Positions 51,487 through 59,949 of a stretch of DNA of 64,000 nucleotides are shown in pieces. The stretch's first letter is position 1. Each line of letters starts with the position of its first letter. The DNA comes from Hymenobacter jeollabukensis (GTDB lineage: Bacteria; Bacteroidota; Bacteroidia; Cytophagales; Hymenobacteraceae), in NCBI RefSeq assembly GCF_005771675.1, contig NZ_VAJM01000006.1:248001-312000 (forward strand), read 5' to 3'. The notes under the pieces are model-generated. The model did not search any database. It was not told the origin of the DNA and worked only from the letters and a program-made list of their open reading frames with translations. Made by a program: the position numbers and the translations under genes.

Positions 51487-52158
51487 CTACCGTGCCAACG
51501 GGCCCGACCCGTCTTCCAGCACGACGGGCTGACCGGCCTGCTCGCCCTCGATGCGCAGCCAGTGCCGCTCGGCCGGGCGGGCGGTGGGCAGCCAGCCCCG
51601 GCCGGTTTCGGTGAGGATGAGCAGGCCTTCGTCGTCGCCGAGGGCGGCAAAGTTGGGCAGGCGTGGGCCGCGGTGAAAGGGCGGAATGCCGTGGGCAGCC
51701 AGCAGCGCCTCGGCCGTGGGCAGCACAGCGGGCGTCACCACGCCGGCTTCGCTCAGGCCCAGCAGGCTGGCGGCGGAAAACGGCTCCGCGGCAGCGTTAG
51801 GCAGGTCCTGGCGGGCAATGCACTCCAGGATGTTGCCGGCCGGATCGTGAAAGTAGAAGGCGCGGGCGTGCCAGTTGGGAAAGTCGGCAATGGGCTGGCC
51901 GTCGGTGAAGGGCAGCAGCGCGGTGCGGGCCTTCAGCCAGGCGTAGGCGGCGTCGAGCTGGTTGTGGGGCACATGGAAGGCAAAGTGGTAGTAGGGCGCG
52001 GTACCGGGCGCGGCGGCCCGAAAAATCAGCTCGGAGTAGCCCACCTGGATGCGCCGCGCCGCGGCCGTAAGCTGCGCGGGCAAGGCCAGCACGGCGGCGT
52101 AGAAGTGGTGCAGGGCGGGCATATCGGGCGCCAGCAGGTGCAGGGCGAGGATGCGCAT
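51487..52158 (-). CDS. VOC (glyoxalase/dioxygenase fold) family protein
   Basis: A 223-residue vicinal-oxygen-chelate protein. The first beta-alpha-beta-beta-beta module is clear: MRILALHLLAPDMPALHHFYAAVLALP, then YYHFAFHVPHNQLDAAYAWLKART with a metal-type His, and ARAFYFHDPAGNILECIARQ with the conserved Glu. The second half is diverged (GDDEGLLILTETGRGWLPTARPAERHWLRIEG). The length suits a two-module protein. Enzyme activity unknown. The start at 52158 gives the normal N-terminus. Divergent from the DUF1232 gene. Confidence 0.85.
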   Translation of the reverse strand: MRILALHLLAPDMPALHHFYAAVLALPAQLTAAARRIQVGYSELIFRAAAPGTAPYYHFAFHVPHNQLDAAYAWLKARTALLPFTDGQPIADFPNWHARAFYFHDPAGNILECIARQDLPNAAAEPFSAASLLGLSEAGVVTPAVLPTAEALLAAHGIPPFHRGPRLPNFAALGDDEGLLILTETGRGWLPTARPAERHWLRIEGEQAGQPVVLEDGSGPLAR

Positions 52159-52285
52159 GGGCAGCGGGAACAGCGGTACGGAGCCGTAACGTAGGCAGCG
52201 GGCGGCACACTTGCTATTACCGCCGGGCACAACGGCGCGGCGGCGCCCCGCGTACACGGGGCCACCAACCTCCTTCCCCAAATCA

Positions 52286-52798
52286 ATGGCAACCCTTACC
52301 GAACGCGGCCTGCAGATTTCCAAAAACGCGCTGTTCAACGTCTTCACCTCCCGGGCCGGCAAGCTGCTCGGCAAGCCCTTCAAAGCAGTCCTGGTGCTCA
52401 ACGAAGTGGCCGACAAGCTGGCCAGCGAGGAAAGTAAGGACAACAAGTTCAAGCAACTCTTCGACGCGGCCCTGACCCTGGTGCGACTGGTGCGCGCCTA
52501 CGTCAACGGCTCGTACCGCGAAGTGCAGACGGGCACCATCGTTTCGGGCCTGGGCGTGCTGCTCTACGTTCTCTCGCCCATCGACTTGGTGCCCGACTTC
52601 ATTCCGGTGCTCGGCTTTCTGGACGATTTGAGTCTGGTCAGCTGGTTTATCGGCAAGTTTCAGGACGAAATCCGCCGCTTCCGCGAGTGGGAGGCCAGCG
52701 CCCACTCGGCCGAGGCTTCGGCTACGGCCCTGGCGCCTTCGGCCTCGGCCAGCTCAGCCGAAAACGCGGTGGCCGTGGCCGAACTGGGTCACTCGTAA
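52286..52798 (+). CDS. DUF1232 (YkvA-like) membrane protein
   Basis: A 170-residue protein with the DUF1232 core LVRLVRAYVNGSYREVQTGTIVSGLGVLLYVLSPIDLVPDFIPVLGFLDDLSLVSWFIGKFQDEIRRF, containing SPIDLVPDFIP and a hydrophobic hairpin. A Ser/Ala-rich low-complexity tail follows (SAEASATALAPSASASSAENAVA). It is likely inner-membrane associated; function unknown. Its 3' end overlaps the converging DUF4184 gene by 10 nt. Confidence 0.87.
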   Translation: MATLTERGLQISKNALFNVFTSRAGKLLGKPFKAVLVLNEVADKLASEESKDNKFKQLFDAALTLVRLVRAYVNGSYREVQTGTIVSGLGVLLYVLSPIDLVPDFIPVLGFLDDLSLVSWFIGKFQDEIRRFREWEASAHSAEASATALAPSASASSAENAVAVAELGHS

Positions 52799-53613
52799 AA
52801 CGCTTCTTCGGGCTGCGGCACCGGCGCGGAAGCCGGCTCTTCGGGGCCGGCTTTTTTCGCTTTAAGCTGGTACCATAAGCTAAACCCAATCAGGCCCAGC
52901 CACAAAAACGAGCAGCTGGCCACGATGCTCTGCACGATAACCCAACGCACGGCCGCGTAGGAAGTCAGCGGCGGCAGCTGCCAGGCGTTGTAGGCAATAC
53001 TCAACGCCACCGCGCCCAGCAGCAGGCCCGCCGTCCACACGAGCCGGTGGCGCAGCGCGGGAGCCGTACCCACTGGCTGCCGCCGCAGCCACTGCCAGGC
53101 CCACCAGGCCAGCAAGGCGCCGCCCACGGCCGTGCTCAGCAGCTGCAGCAGCTTGCAGATGGGCATGTGCTCGAAATATGGAAACGGCACCTCGCGCAGC
53201 AGCAGCGGCCAGTGCTCAACCACCCAACCGTCGGTGTGGGTGAAGGCGTCCCAGACGTTGTGCGTAATGGCGCCGATGAGAATGGCGGCCGCTAGCTGCC
53301 CCAGGCGCCGGCCGGGGCCGAAGGCAAACGGCGCGGCGGCCGCTGCCGCGGCCCGGCGGCCGGCCCAGGCGGGCAGCAGCGCGGCGGCGGGGCCTTTCAC
53401 CACCGCGTGCCACAGCCAGAGCACCACCAGGCTCAGCGGCAGGCAGAAAAAAAACAGGCCCCAGAACGAGTGGCCGAACTCACCTTCGGCCTTCAGCTGC
53501 AGGAAATAAATGAAATCGGGGCTGAGGCTGCCCACCCACAGGGCCGACATGGGCAGCCGCAGCGGGCGGGCCAGCGGCACGGCCGCGGCAGGATGGCTGA
53601 AGGTAAAAGGCAT
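52789..53613 (-). CDS. DUF4184 family membrane protein
   Basis: A 274-residue integral membrane protein. It begins MPFTFSHPAAAVPLARPLRLPMSALWVGSLSPDFIYFL, the DUF4184 signature with conserved His and SPDF, and continues with five or six hydrophobic helices and ITHNVWDAFTHTDGWVVEHWPLL, holding the other conserved His/Asp residues. The motifs resemble the metal-dependent membrane hydrolase group that includes YdjM, but activity is unproven. It overlaps the DUF1232 gene tail to tail by 10 nt. Confidence 0.88.
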   Translation of the reverse strand: MPFTFSHPAAAVPLARPLRLPMSALWVGSLSPDFIYFLQLKAEGEFGHSFWGLFFFCLPLSLVVLWLWHAVVKGPAAALLPAWAGRRAAAAAAAPFAFGPGRRLGQLAAAILIGAITHNVWDAFTHTDGWVVEHWPLLLREVPFPYFEHMPICKLLQLLSTAVGGALLAWWAWQWLRRQPVGTAPALRHRLVWTAGLLLGAVALSIAYNAWQLPPLTSYAAVRWVIVQSIVASCSFLWLGLIGFSLWYQLKAKKAGPEEPASAPVPQPEEAFYE

Positions 53614-53745
53614 TGAGTGAGCGGCAGTTTCGGCGCCGGCTCTGGCGCACGAACCACTAAAGTTAACGGCAGAATCTGACGACAAGGTGAAGCGAGTCGG
53701 GTTTGCGGCGTAATTTTACCGTAACCAATCCCCACACACATTCCC

Positions 53746-56034
53746 TTGCTGACCTCCCTGTTCACCCGCCGCGCCGCACGCACCTGGGCCCTGCTGCTGG
53801 CCCTGATGCTGCCCGCCGCCGCCCGCGCCGACGAAGGCATGTGGCTGCCCCTGCTGCTCAAGCAGCTCAACGAAGCCGACATGCAGCAAAAAGGCCTCAA
53901 GCTCTCGGCCGAAGACATTTACTCGGTCAACCGCGGCTCGCTCAAGGATGCCATCGTGCAGTTCGGCGGCGGCTGCACCGGCGAAATTATTTCGAATGAA
54001 GGCCTGCTGCTCACCAACCACCACTGCGGCTACGGGCAGATTCAGCAGCACTCGTCGGTGGAAAACGACTACCTCACGAAGGGCTACTGGGCCATGACGC
54101 GCGAGCAGGAGTTGCCCAACCCGGGCCTCACCGCCACCTTCATCGTGCGCATGGAAGACGTGACGGCGCCGGTGCTGCAGGGCATCCCGGCCGGCATTCC
54201 GGAAGCCGACCGCGAGAAAATCGTGCTGCAGCGCTCGGCCGAAGTGGCCCAGAAAGCCGTGGCCGGCACGCACTACAAGGCCTTCGTGCGGCCCATGTTC
54301 AACGGCGGCGAGTACTACCTTTTCGTGACGGAGGTGTTCGAGGACATCCGCCTCGTGGGCGCCCCGCCGAGCAGCATCGGCAAGTTCGGCGGCGACACCG
54401 ACAACTGGATGTGGCCCCGCCACACCGGCGACTTTTCGATGTTCCGCATCTACGCCGGCCCCGACAACAAGCCCGCGCCCTACTCCAAGGCCAACAAGCC
54501 CTACGTGCCGCGCCACTCCCTGCCGATTTCGCTCGGCGGCGTGCGCCCCGGCGACTTCACCCTGGTGTTCGGCTTCCCCGGCCGCACCACCGAGTACCTG
54601 ACCAGCTGGGGCGTGGAGGAAACCTACGCCGTATCGGACCCGGCCAAGGTGAAAATCCGCGACACCAAGCTGCGCATCCTCGACGCGGACATGAAGGCCT
54701 CGGACAAGGTGCGCATTCAGTATGCGGCCAAGTACGCCTCGCTGGCCAACTACTGGAAGAAGTGGATCGGCGAGATGCGCGGGCTCAAGCGCCTCGACGC
54801 GGTGCGCCGCAAGCAGCAGCAGGAGCAGCAGTTCCGCCAGTGGACCCAAGCCGGAGACGCCGCCCGCAAGGCCAGCTACGGGCAGATTCTGGACCAGCTG
54901 GAGCAGCAGTACCGCACCGTGCGCCCCTACGTGCAGGCCCGCGACTACGTGACCGAGGCCGCCCTGGGCATCGAGCTGCTCAGCTACGCCAACGCCCTGC
55001 AGCAGTACGTGGACCTGATCAAAGACAAAGCCCCGCAGGCAGAAATCAACGCGGCGCTGGAAAAAACGCGCAAGGGCACCACCGGCACCTTCCGCAACAT
55101 CAACATCGCCACCGACCAGAAGGTGGCCGCCGCCCTGCTGCCCATTTACGCCGAAGGCACGCCCCCGGAGCTGCTGCCCGACTACATCAAGGCCCTGCGC
55201 AAGCAGAACGCCACGCCCGAAGCCTGGCAGCGCTTCGTGGCCGATGTGTATTCGCGCAGCCGCCTGACCTCGGAGGAAAGCGCCCAGAAAGTGCTCGACG
55301 AGGTGGCCAAGGGCAACGTCAGTGGCATCGTGAACGACCCGGCCTACCAGCTGGTGGCGCCCATTGTGGCTACCTACCGCCAGAAGGTGCTGCCGACCTA
55401 CACCCAGGCCCAGGACCAGATTACGCTGCTGCAGCGCACCTACATTGCCGGCCTGCGCGAGCAGCAACCCCAGCGCAAGTTCTACCCTGACGCTAACTCC
55501 ACCCTGCGCGTGGCCTACGGCCAAGTAGCTGGCTACCAGCCCGCCGACGGCGTGCAGTACGATTACTACACCACCCTCGACGGCATCATGCAGAAGGCCG
55601 ACCCGACCAACGTGGACTTCGAAATTCCGGCCCGCCTCACGGAGCTGTACGAGAAGAAGGACTACGGCCCCTACGCCGTCAACGGCACGGTGCCGGTGGC
55701 TTTCACGGCCACCAACCACACCACCGGCGGCAACTCCGGCTCCCCGGTCATCAACGGCCGCGGCGAGCTGATCGGCACCAACTTCGACCGCAACTGGGAG
55801 GGCACCATGTCGGATCTGATGTACGACCCGGACCGCGTACGCAACATCACGCTGGACGTGCGCTACATGCTCTTCGTGGTCGACAAGTACGCCGGCGCCA
55901 CGCACCTGGTGCGCGAAATGAAGCTGGTGAACGGCCCTGGCTCAGCGTCCACGGAAGCCGCCGGCTCCGACGACAAGAAGGCCAAGAAAACCAAGGTAAA
56001 AGTGAAGCGCGAGAAGGCCGCGGCGGTCAACTAA
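53746..56034 (+). CDS. S46 family dipeptidyl-peptidase (DPP7/DPP11-like)
   Basis: A 762-residue exported serine peptidase that removes dipeptides from the N-terminus of oligopeptides in the periplasm. A signal peptide (WALLLALMLPAAARA|DEGMW) starts from a TTG at 53746. The chymotrypsin-type triad is visible: LLTNHHCGYG (His, ~93), GDTDNWMWPRHTGDFSMFRIY (Asp, ~226) and TTGGNSGSPVINGRGELIG (Ser, ~660). The segment after the Ser reads TNFDRNWEGTMSD; an Arg at this place is what distinguishes the acidic-residue-specific DPP11 type from DPP7, so DPP11 is favoured (from memory of the family). The C-terminus is a Lys-rich tail (DDKKAKKTKVKVKREK). Confidence 0.93.
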   Translation: MLTSLFTRRAARTWALLLALMLPAAARADEGMWLPLLLKQLNEADMQQKGLKLSAEDIYSVNRGSLKDAIVQFGGGCTGEIISNEGLLLTNHHCGYGQIQQHSSVENDYLTKGYWAMTREQELPNPGLTATFIVRMEDVTAPVLQGIPAGIPEADREKIVLQRSAEVAQKAVAGTHYKAFVRPMFNGGEYYLFVTEVFEDIRLVGAPPSSIGKFGGDTDNWMWPRHTGDFSMFRIYAGPDNKPAPYSKANKPYVPRHSLPISLGGVRPGDFTLVFGFPGRTTEYLTSWGVEETYAVSDPAKVKIRDTKLRILDADMKASDKVRIQYAAKYASLANYWKKWIGEMRGLKRLDAVRRKQQQEQQFRQWTQAGDAARKASYGQILDQLEQQYRTVRPYVQARDYVTEAALGIELLSYANALQQYVDLIKDKAPQAEINAALEKTRKGTTGTFRNINIATDQKVAAALLPIYAEGTPPELLPDYIKALRKQNATPEAWQRFVADVYSRSRLTSEESAQKVLDEVAKGNVSGIVNDPAYQLVAPIVATYRQKVLPTYTQAQDQITLLQRTYIAGLREQQPQRKFYPDANSTLRVAYGQVAGYQPADGVQYDYYTTLDGIMQKADPTNVDFEIPARLTELYEKKDYGPYAVNGTVPVAFTATNHTTGGNSGSPVINGRGELIGTNFDRNWEGTMSDLMYDPDRVRNITLDVRYMLFVVDKYAGATHLVREMKLVNGPGSASTEAAGSDDKKAKKTKVKVKREKAAAVN

Positions 56035-56056
56035 GCATCCTTTTGCTTATTCATCG

Positions 56057-56090
56057 AAACCCCGGACTTGCCTGCAGGTCCGGGGTTTTT
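56057..56090 (+). terminator. Terminator of the S46 peptidase gene
   Basis: AAACCCCGGAC / GTCCGGGGTTT stem followed by TT; loop of 10 nt. Confidence 0.8.
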
Positions 56091-56203
56091 GTTGGCGCTA
56101 CGCCCGTCTGCCGCAGCTGTGGCATCTGCTCTCGCGCTGTCTTGTTGCCCGCGGCCGGCCTTGCGCCGCAGCGCAACGGCCACGTAATCGGGGCCGCGTG
56201 GCT

Positions 56204-56286
56204 GTGTGATAATTTTGCGGGCACCAGCGAAAAAATATAACAGCCCATGTGATATTTTTTCGCTGGTGCCCGCAAAATTATCACAC
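56204..56286. repeat. 83-nt hairpin with 35-bp perfect arms carrying convergent -7 boxes
   Basis: Left arm 56204-56238 starts GTGTGATAATTTTGCGGGCA; the right arm 56252-56286 is its exact complement; the spacer is 13 nt. Each arm contains TAATTTTG, a full TAnnTTTG match, so the two boxes point inward at each other. It lies 67 nt before the amidohydrolase gene. Confidence 0.9.
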
Positions 56287-56352
56287 GCTTCTGGCTGGCT
56301 TGCTCATTGGCAACCGTCAAGGACGGTTGCGCCCGAAGCCGTAGCTTGCGGC

Positions 56353-57660
56353 ATGACCCGCTTGCTTCATTACCTGAGTTTGTGCCTGCTGAGCTGCTTT
56401 GCCTTGGCTGGCCCTGCTCACACCCAGGCCCAGTCTGCCGCCACCGCTTCCCCGCTCCTGCTCCAGCCCGCCGCCGTGTTCGACGGCCAGGCGCTGCACC
56501 CCGGCTGGGCCGTGCTCGTCGAGGGGGAGCGAATCAAGGCCGTGGGTCCGGCCGCGCAACTGGCCGCGCCGGCCGACGCCCGCGCCGTGCCGTTGCCGGG
56601 GCTGACCTTGCTGCCCGGCCTCATCGAAGGCCACGCGCACCTGCTGCTGCACCCCTACAACGAAACCAGCTGGGACGACCAGGTGCTGCGCGAGTCGCAG
56701 GCCCTGCGAGTGGCCCGGGCCACCGCCCACGCCCGGCGCACCCTGCTGGCCGGCTTCACCACCGCCCGCGACCTGGGCACCGAGGGCGCCGACTACGCCG
56801 ACGTGGGCCTCAAGCAGGCCATTGACCAGGGCATCATCCCCGGCCCGCGCCTGCTCATTGCCACCCGCGCCCTGGTGGCTACCGGCTGCTACGGCCCCAG
56901 GCTGTCCGTCGACGTGGCGGTGCCGCAGGGCGCGCAAGAAGTCAGCGGCCCCGACGAAATCGTGCGGGCCGTGCGCGAGCAAGTCAGCCGCGGCGCCGAC
57001 GTGGTGAAGGTATACGCCGACTACCGCCTGAGCGCGGGCGGCCCCGCGGTGCCCACCTTTTCGCAGGACGAGCTGAACGTGCTGGTGACCACCGCCCGCG
57101 GGCTCGGCCGGCCGGTGGTAGCCCACGCCTCCACGCCCGAGGGCATGCGCCGGGCCACGCTGGCCGGCGTCGAAACCATCGAGCACGGCGACCAGGGCAC
57201 GGCGGACGTATTCCGGCTCATGAAGCAACGCGGCGTAGCCCTCTGCCCCACCGTGGCCGCCGGCGACGCCATTTTGCAGTACCGCGGCTGGCGCAAGGGC
57301 CAGGGCCCCGAGCCGGAGCGCATCAGCCAGAAAAAAGCCAGCGTGGCCGCCGCCCGCCGGGCCGGCGTGGCCCTGGTGCTCGGCGGCGACGTGGGCGTGT
57401 TTCCGCACGGCGATAACGCCCGCGAAGCCGAGTTGCTGGTCCGCGAGTACGGCTTCAGCCCCTTGGAAGTGCTGCGCCAGGCCACCAGCGGCAACGCCCA
57501 GCTACTGCACCTCCCCGACCGCGGCCAGATTCAGCCCGGCCTGCTCGCCGACCTCGTAGCCGTGCCCGGCGACCCGACGCAGGACGTGGCCCCGCTGCGG
57601 CAGGTGCAGTGGGTAATGAAAGGTGGAGTGGTCTATCTTACTCCGAAAAGCACTAATTGA
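56353..57660 (+). CDS. Exported metal-dependent amidohydrolase
   Basis: A 435-residue amidohydrolase with a signal peptide (LLHYLSLCLLSCFALAGPAHTQAQ). The imidazolonepropionase/prolidase-like layout is complete: LLPGLIEGHAHLLL (HxH), DVVKVYADY (Lys, probably carboxylated), RPVVAHASTPEG (His), VETIEHGDQGT (His) and LGGDVGVFPHGDN (Asp). The end GLLADLVAVPGDPTQDVAPLRQVQWVMKGGVVYL is the usual small beta domain. It should hydrolyse a peptide-like or cyclic amide in the periplasm. The ATG at 56353 gives the signal peptide; the longer frame begins inside the 83-nt hairpin. Confidence 0.92.
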   Translation: MTRLLHYLSLCLLSCFALAGPAHTQAQSAATASPLLLQPAAVFDGQALHPGWAVLVEGERIKAVGPAAQLAAPADARAVPLPGLTLLPGLIEGHAHLLLHPYNETSWDDQVLRESQALRVARATAHARRTLLAGFTTARDLGTEGADYADVGLKQAIDQGIIPGPRLLIATRALVATGCYGPRLSVDVAVPQGAQEVSGPDEIVRAVREQVSRGADVVKVYADYRLSAGGPAVPTFSQDELNVLVTTARGLGRPVVAHASTPEGMRRATLAGVETIEHGDQGTADVFRLMKQRGVALCPTVAAGDAILQYRGWRKGQGPEPERISQKKASVAAARRAGVALVLGGDVGVFPHGDNAREAELLVREYGFSPLEVLRQATSGNAQLLHLPDRGQIQPGLLADLVAVPGDPTQDVAPLRQVQWVMKGGVVYLTPKSTN

Positions 57661-57663
57661 CGG

Positions 57664-58107
57664 ATGGAACAGCAAAACTTCCTGCAGTCCATAGCTTACG
57701 CCTTACCACACTTTGCTCACCCCAATGCTACTGAGCAGAGCGTTTATGATGCACTAATCGCCTACGGCATCGATTCCTCGTTAGCAGAACGCATTATCAT
57801 ATTCACTCCTACTGCTTTTGGCAGGGTACTGATGCGGCATTTGGCACTAGCCTTCCCATCTACTTACCGCATTGAAAACGAGGCCGGCCAGCTCACAGAT
57901 AGTCTGCTTTTAGCCGAGGAACCCGTGTTTTGCGCCGCGCTGCAACTGGCTGTTCACCTTGCTGATGCAGATGAATGGCAATCAGATATTCACGACGAAG
58001 TAGCTTATTGGAGCGCGGAAGCAGGTGTTGTCAGTCAAGCTTTGGTCGAAGGCTATAATCCGCAGGACCTTAAGCTCCAAGAGTTAATTGTGCACTGGCA
58101 TGTTTAA
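57664..58107 (+). CDS. Hypothetical protein of unusual (lower GC) composition
   Basis: A 147-residue acidic, mostly helical protein (MEQQNFLQSIAYALPHFAHPNATEQSVYDALIAYGI, FCAALQLAVHLADADEWQSDIHDEVAYWSAEAGVV). No signal peptide, membrane segment or known family. The codons are far less GC-rich than those of any neighbour, suggesting recent gain. It starts 3 nt after the amidohydrolase stop, so it may be co-transcribed. Size and acidity would suit an immunity or cytoplasmic inhibitor protein, but nothing specific supports this. Confidence 0.65.
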   Translation: MEQQNFLQSIAYALPHFAHPNATEQSVYDALIAYGIDSSLAERIIIFTPTAFGRVLMRHLALAFPSTYRIENEAGQLTDSLLLAEEPVFCAALQLAVHLADADEWQSDIHDEVAYWSAEAGVVSQALVEGYNPQDLKLQELIVHWHV

Positions 58108-58155
58108 CTGTATCTGATGGCAGTAGCGCACTGTAGCTTGGCATTGTAGTTATAG

Positions 58156-58204
58156 TTAAACGCAGTGGTCCGACGACTTTGAGTCGTCGGACCACTGCGT
58201 TTAA
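58156..58204. terminator. Bidirectional terminator overlapping the glycosyltransferase stop codon
   Basis: Perfect 23-bp stem beginning TTAAACGCAGTGGTCCGACG with loop TTG. The right arm includes the stop codon of the minus-strand glycosyltransferase gene (58201-58203). Confidence 0.85.
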
Positions 58205-58965
58205 CCCGGCCGTTCCACCCCCAGCTCCTTCAACTGCGCGGCGTACTTGTCGTAAATCACCTGCAGGTCGGCGCCGTGCTTGGCCGCGTCCACGCCGATG
58301 CTCACGTTGGCGCGGTGGAAGCGGTGCAGGTGGCTCAGGTGCGGGCAGATAACGGGCAGGTGCCCGGCCAGCAGAAAGCGCACGTAGAGGTCCAGGTCTT
58401 CGGCCATGCGCAGTTGCTCGTCGTAACCGCCCACCTCATCGAAGAGGCGGCGGCTGTAGCACACGTTGCCCTGGATGAAGTGCTCAGCTTTGAAGATGGC
58501 CTCCAGCATCTTGACGGGCGTGTCGAAGCGCCAGGCGTAGTAATCCTCGCCGGGCAGGTAGCGGCGCTCCTCGTCCACGCGCAGGAAGTCGGCCACCAGC
58601 CACTGCCGCTCCGGATTTGCCTCGATCTGGGCGCCGTAATGGTAGAGGCAGCGCTGCAGCAGCAGGTCGTCGTCGTCGAGGGGCACCAGCCAGGCGGCGG
58701 GGTCGGTTTCTTTTATCAGCTGGTTGCGGGCCGGGCCGGGCAGCAGGCGCTCCGGGCCCCGGTGCTGCCAGGTGCGGATGGGCGGGCCCTGCCAACCGCT
58801 GGCTTCGGCCAGGAAGGCGGCCGTGCCGTCGGTGCAGGCGTTGTCGAGGATGAAGTGCTGATACTGAGCGTCGAGCGGGGCCAGCACGCTGGCGCGCACG
58901 CTCTGCACGGCCTCGGGCAGAAAGGCGGCCCGGTTGTGCGTGGGGGTGATGACGGCGAATTGCAT
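58201..58965 (-). CDS. Glycosyltransferase family 2 protein
   Basis: A 254-residue GT-A-fold glycosyltransferase. It begins MQFAVITPTHNRAAFLPEAVQSV, has HFILDNACTDGTAAFL, and the metal-binding acidic run WLVPLDDDDLLLQR (DXD). The acceptor-side GGYDEQLRMAEDLDLYVRFLLAG carries the ED catalytic-base pair. It transfers a sugar from a nucleotide donor; the acceptor is unknown, and no other glycan-synthesis gene lies beside it. No membrane segment. The ATG at 58965 gives the family N-terminus. Confidence 0.92.
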   Translation of the reverse strand: MQFAVITPTHNRAAFLPEAVQSVRASVLAPLDAQYQHFILDNACTDGTAAFLAEASGWQGPPIRTWQHRGPERLLPGPARNQLIKETDPAAWLVPLDDDDLLLQRCLYHYGAQIEANPERQWLVADFLRVDEERRYLPGEDYYAWRFDTPVKMLEAIFKAEHFIQGNVCYSRRLFDEVGGYDEQLRMAEDLDLYVRFLLAGHLPVICPHLSHLHRFHRANVSIGVDAAKHGADLQVIYDKYAAQLKELGVERPG

Positions 58966-59077
58966 ACGGGCTGCTTGTTCGGGCGCGGAGGAAAAAAGTT
59001 GCCTTTCCGGGGCACTGGTCAACCTTCGGGCGGCGGCTGGCGTTAATCCGGGCAACCCTTCCCGCCGCCGCATTCCT

Positions 59078-59377
59078 ATGGGCTTGTACGTCGTTACGCT
59101 CCGCTTACCCGATTCCTTCGACGAGGAATTCGTTGCCCTGATTCCGCGCCACCGGGCATTCATCAACAGCCTCATCGAGGAAAACGTTATCCTTTCCTAC
59201 GCCATCAGCGCCGACCGCTCGCGCGGCTGGGTGACCATGCACGGGGCCACCCCCGAGGCCGTGCGCGGCGTGGTGGAGCAGTTTCCGCTGTACCGGTTTT
59301 TGCAGGGCATCGAGGTCGACGAGCTGTTCGTGTTCGACAGCACGGCCACGCGCCTGCCCAAAATCAGCCTGAACTAA
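59078..59377 (+). CDS. Small YciI/muconolactone isomerase-like protein
   Basis: A 99-residue protein, MGLYVVTLRLPDSFDEEFVALIPRHRAFINSLIEENVILSYAISADRSRGWVTMHGATPEAVRGVVEQFPLYRFLQGIEVDELFVFDS. The beta-alpha-beta-beta-alpha-beta layout and the length match the ferredoxin-like alpha-beta barrel family of YciI and muconolactone isomerase proteins. Specific activity unknown. Cytoplasmic; followed by another small protein gene after 89 nt. Confidence 0.7.
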   Translation: MGLYVVTLRLPDSFDEEFVALIPRHRAFINSLIEENVILSYAISADRSRGWVTMHGATPEAVRGVVEQFPLYRFLQGIEVDELFVFDSTATRLPKISLN

Positions 59378-59466
59378 CTTCCGCCGGCCCGACGTTCCGC
59401 TAGTCCGAAGACCGGTTGCCGGCGGCCGACGCCGGCCGCGCCCCGGGCCCATTCGCTTTGCCTTTC

Positions 59467-59871
59467 ATGCAGTCCCTTTTGTCGCTTCCCTATCTTTCCG
59501 TGTACCTGCACCCCGGTCCGGCGCCCGTGCTCGAAGCCCAATGGCGGGGCTTTGCCACCAGCGCCGAGTTTCGGGCGGCCATCGGGCAGCTGCTGCAGCT
59601 CGGGCTGGCGCACCGCGTCCGGGGCTGGCTGGCCGACGACCGGCAGCTCGGCGCCGTGCGCCCCCGCGACCTGGAATGGTCGCGCCAGGAGCTGCTGGGG
59701 GGCCTGAGCCGCGCCGGCCTGCGGCGCTTCGCCCTCATCGAGTCGACGGAGGCGCTGAACCGCCACACCATTGCCGCCATGTACGAACGGGCCACGGCCG
59801 CCGTCGGCTTCGACATCCGCCGTTTCGACGCCCTCGGGCCGGCCCGCGCCTGGGCGGCGGGCGGCGAATAG
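59467..59871 (+). CDS. Hypothetical STAS/SpoIIAA-like protein
   Basis: A 134-residue protein (MQSLLSLPYLSVYLHPGPAPVLEAQWRGFATSAEFRAAIGQLLQLGLAHRVRGWLADDRQLGAVRPRDLEWSRQELLGGLSRAGLRRFALIESTEALNRHTI...). The pattern WLADDRQLGAVRPRDLEW and the alternation of strands and helices resemble the SpoIIAA/STAS-like proteins common in Bacteroidota. No catalytic motif; function unknown. Not membrane-bound. Confidence 0.65.
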   Translation: MQSLLSLPYLSVYLHPGPAPVLEAQWRGFATSAEFRAAIGQLLQLGLAHRVRGWLADDRQLGAVRPRDLEWSRQELLGGLSRAGLRRFALIESTEALNRHTIAAMYERATAAVGFDIRRFDALGPARAWAAGGE

Positions 59872-59949
59872 CCGGGTTGTTGCGGACTCTGCGTAGCTTA
59901 CTCCCTGTATTCCTCCCCCGCTCCTTCCACTCTGAGCTTTTCTCCCCGC

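Noticed and set aside
56206-56353. Extended N-terminus of the amidohydrolase reading through the 83-nt hairpin
   Set aside because: The upstream residues are encoded by the palindrome and would bury the signal peptide; the ATG at 56353 gives a normal exported protein.
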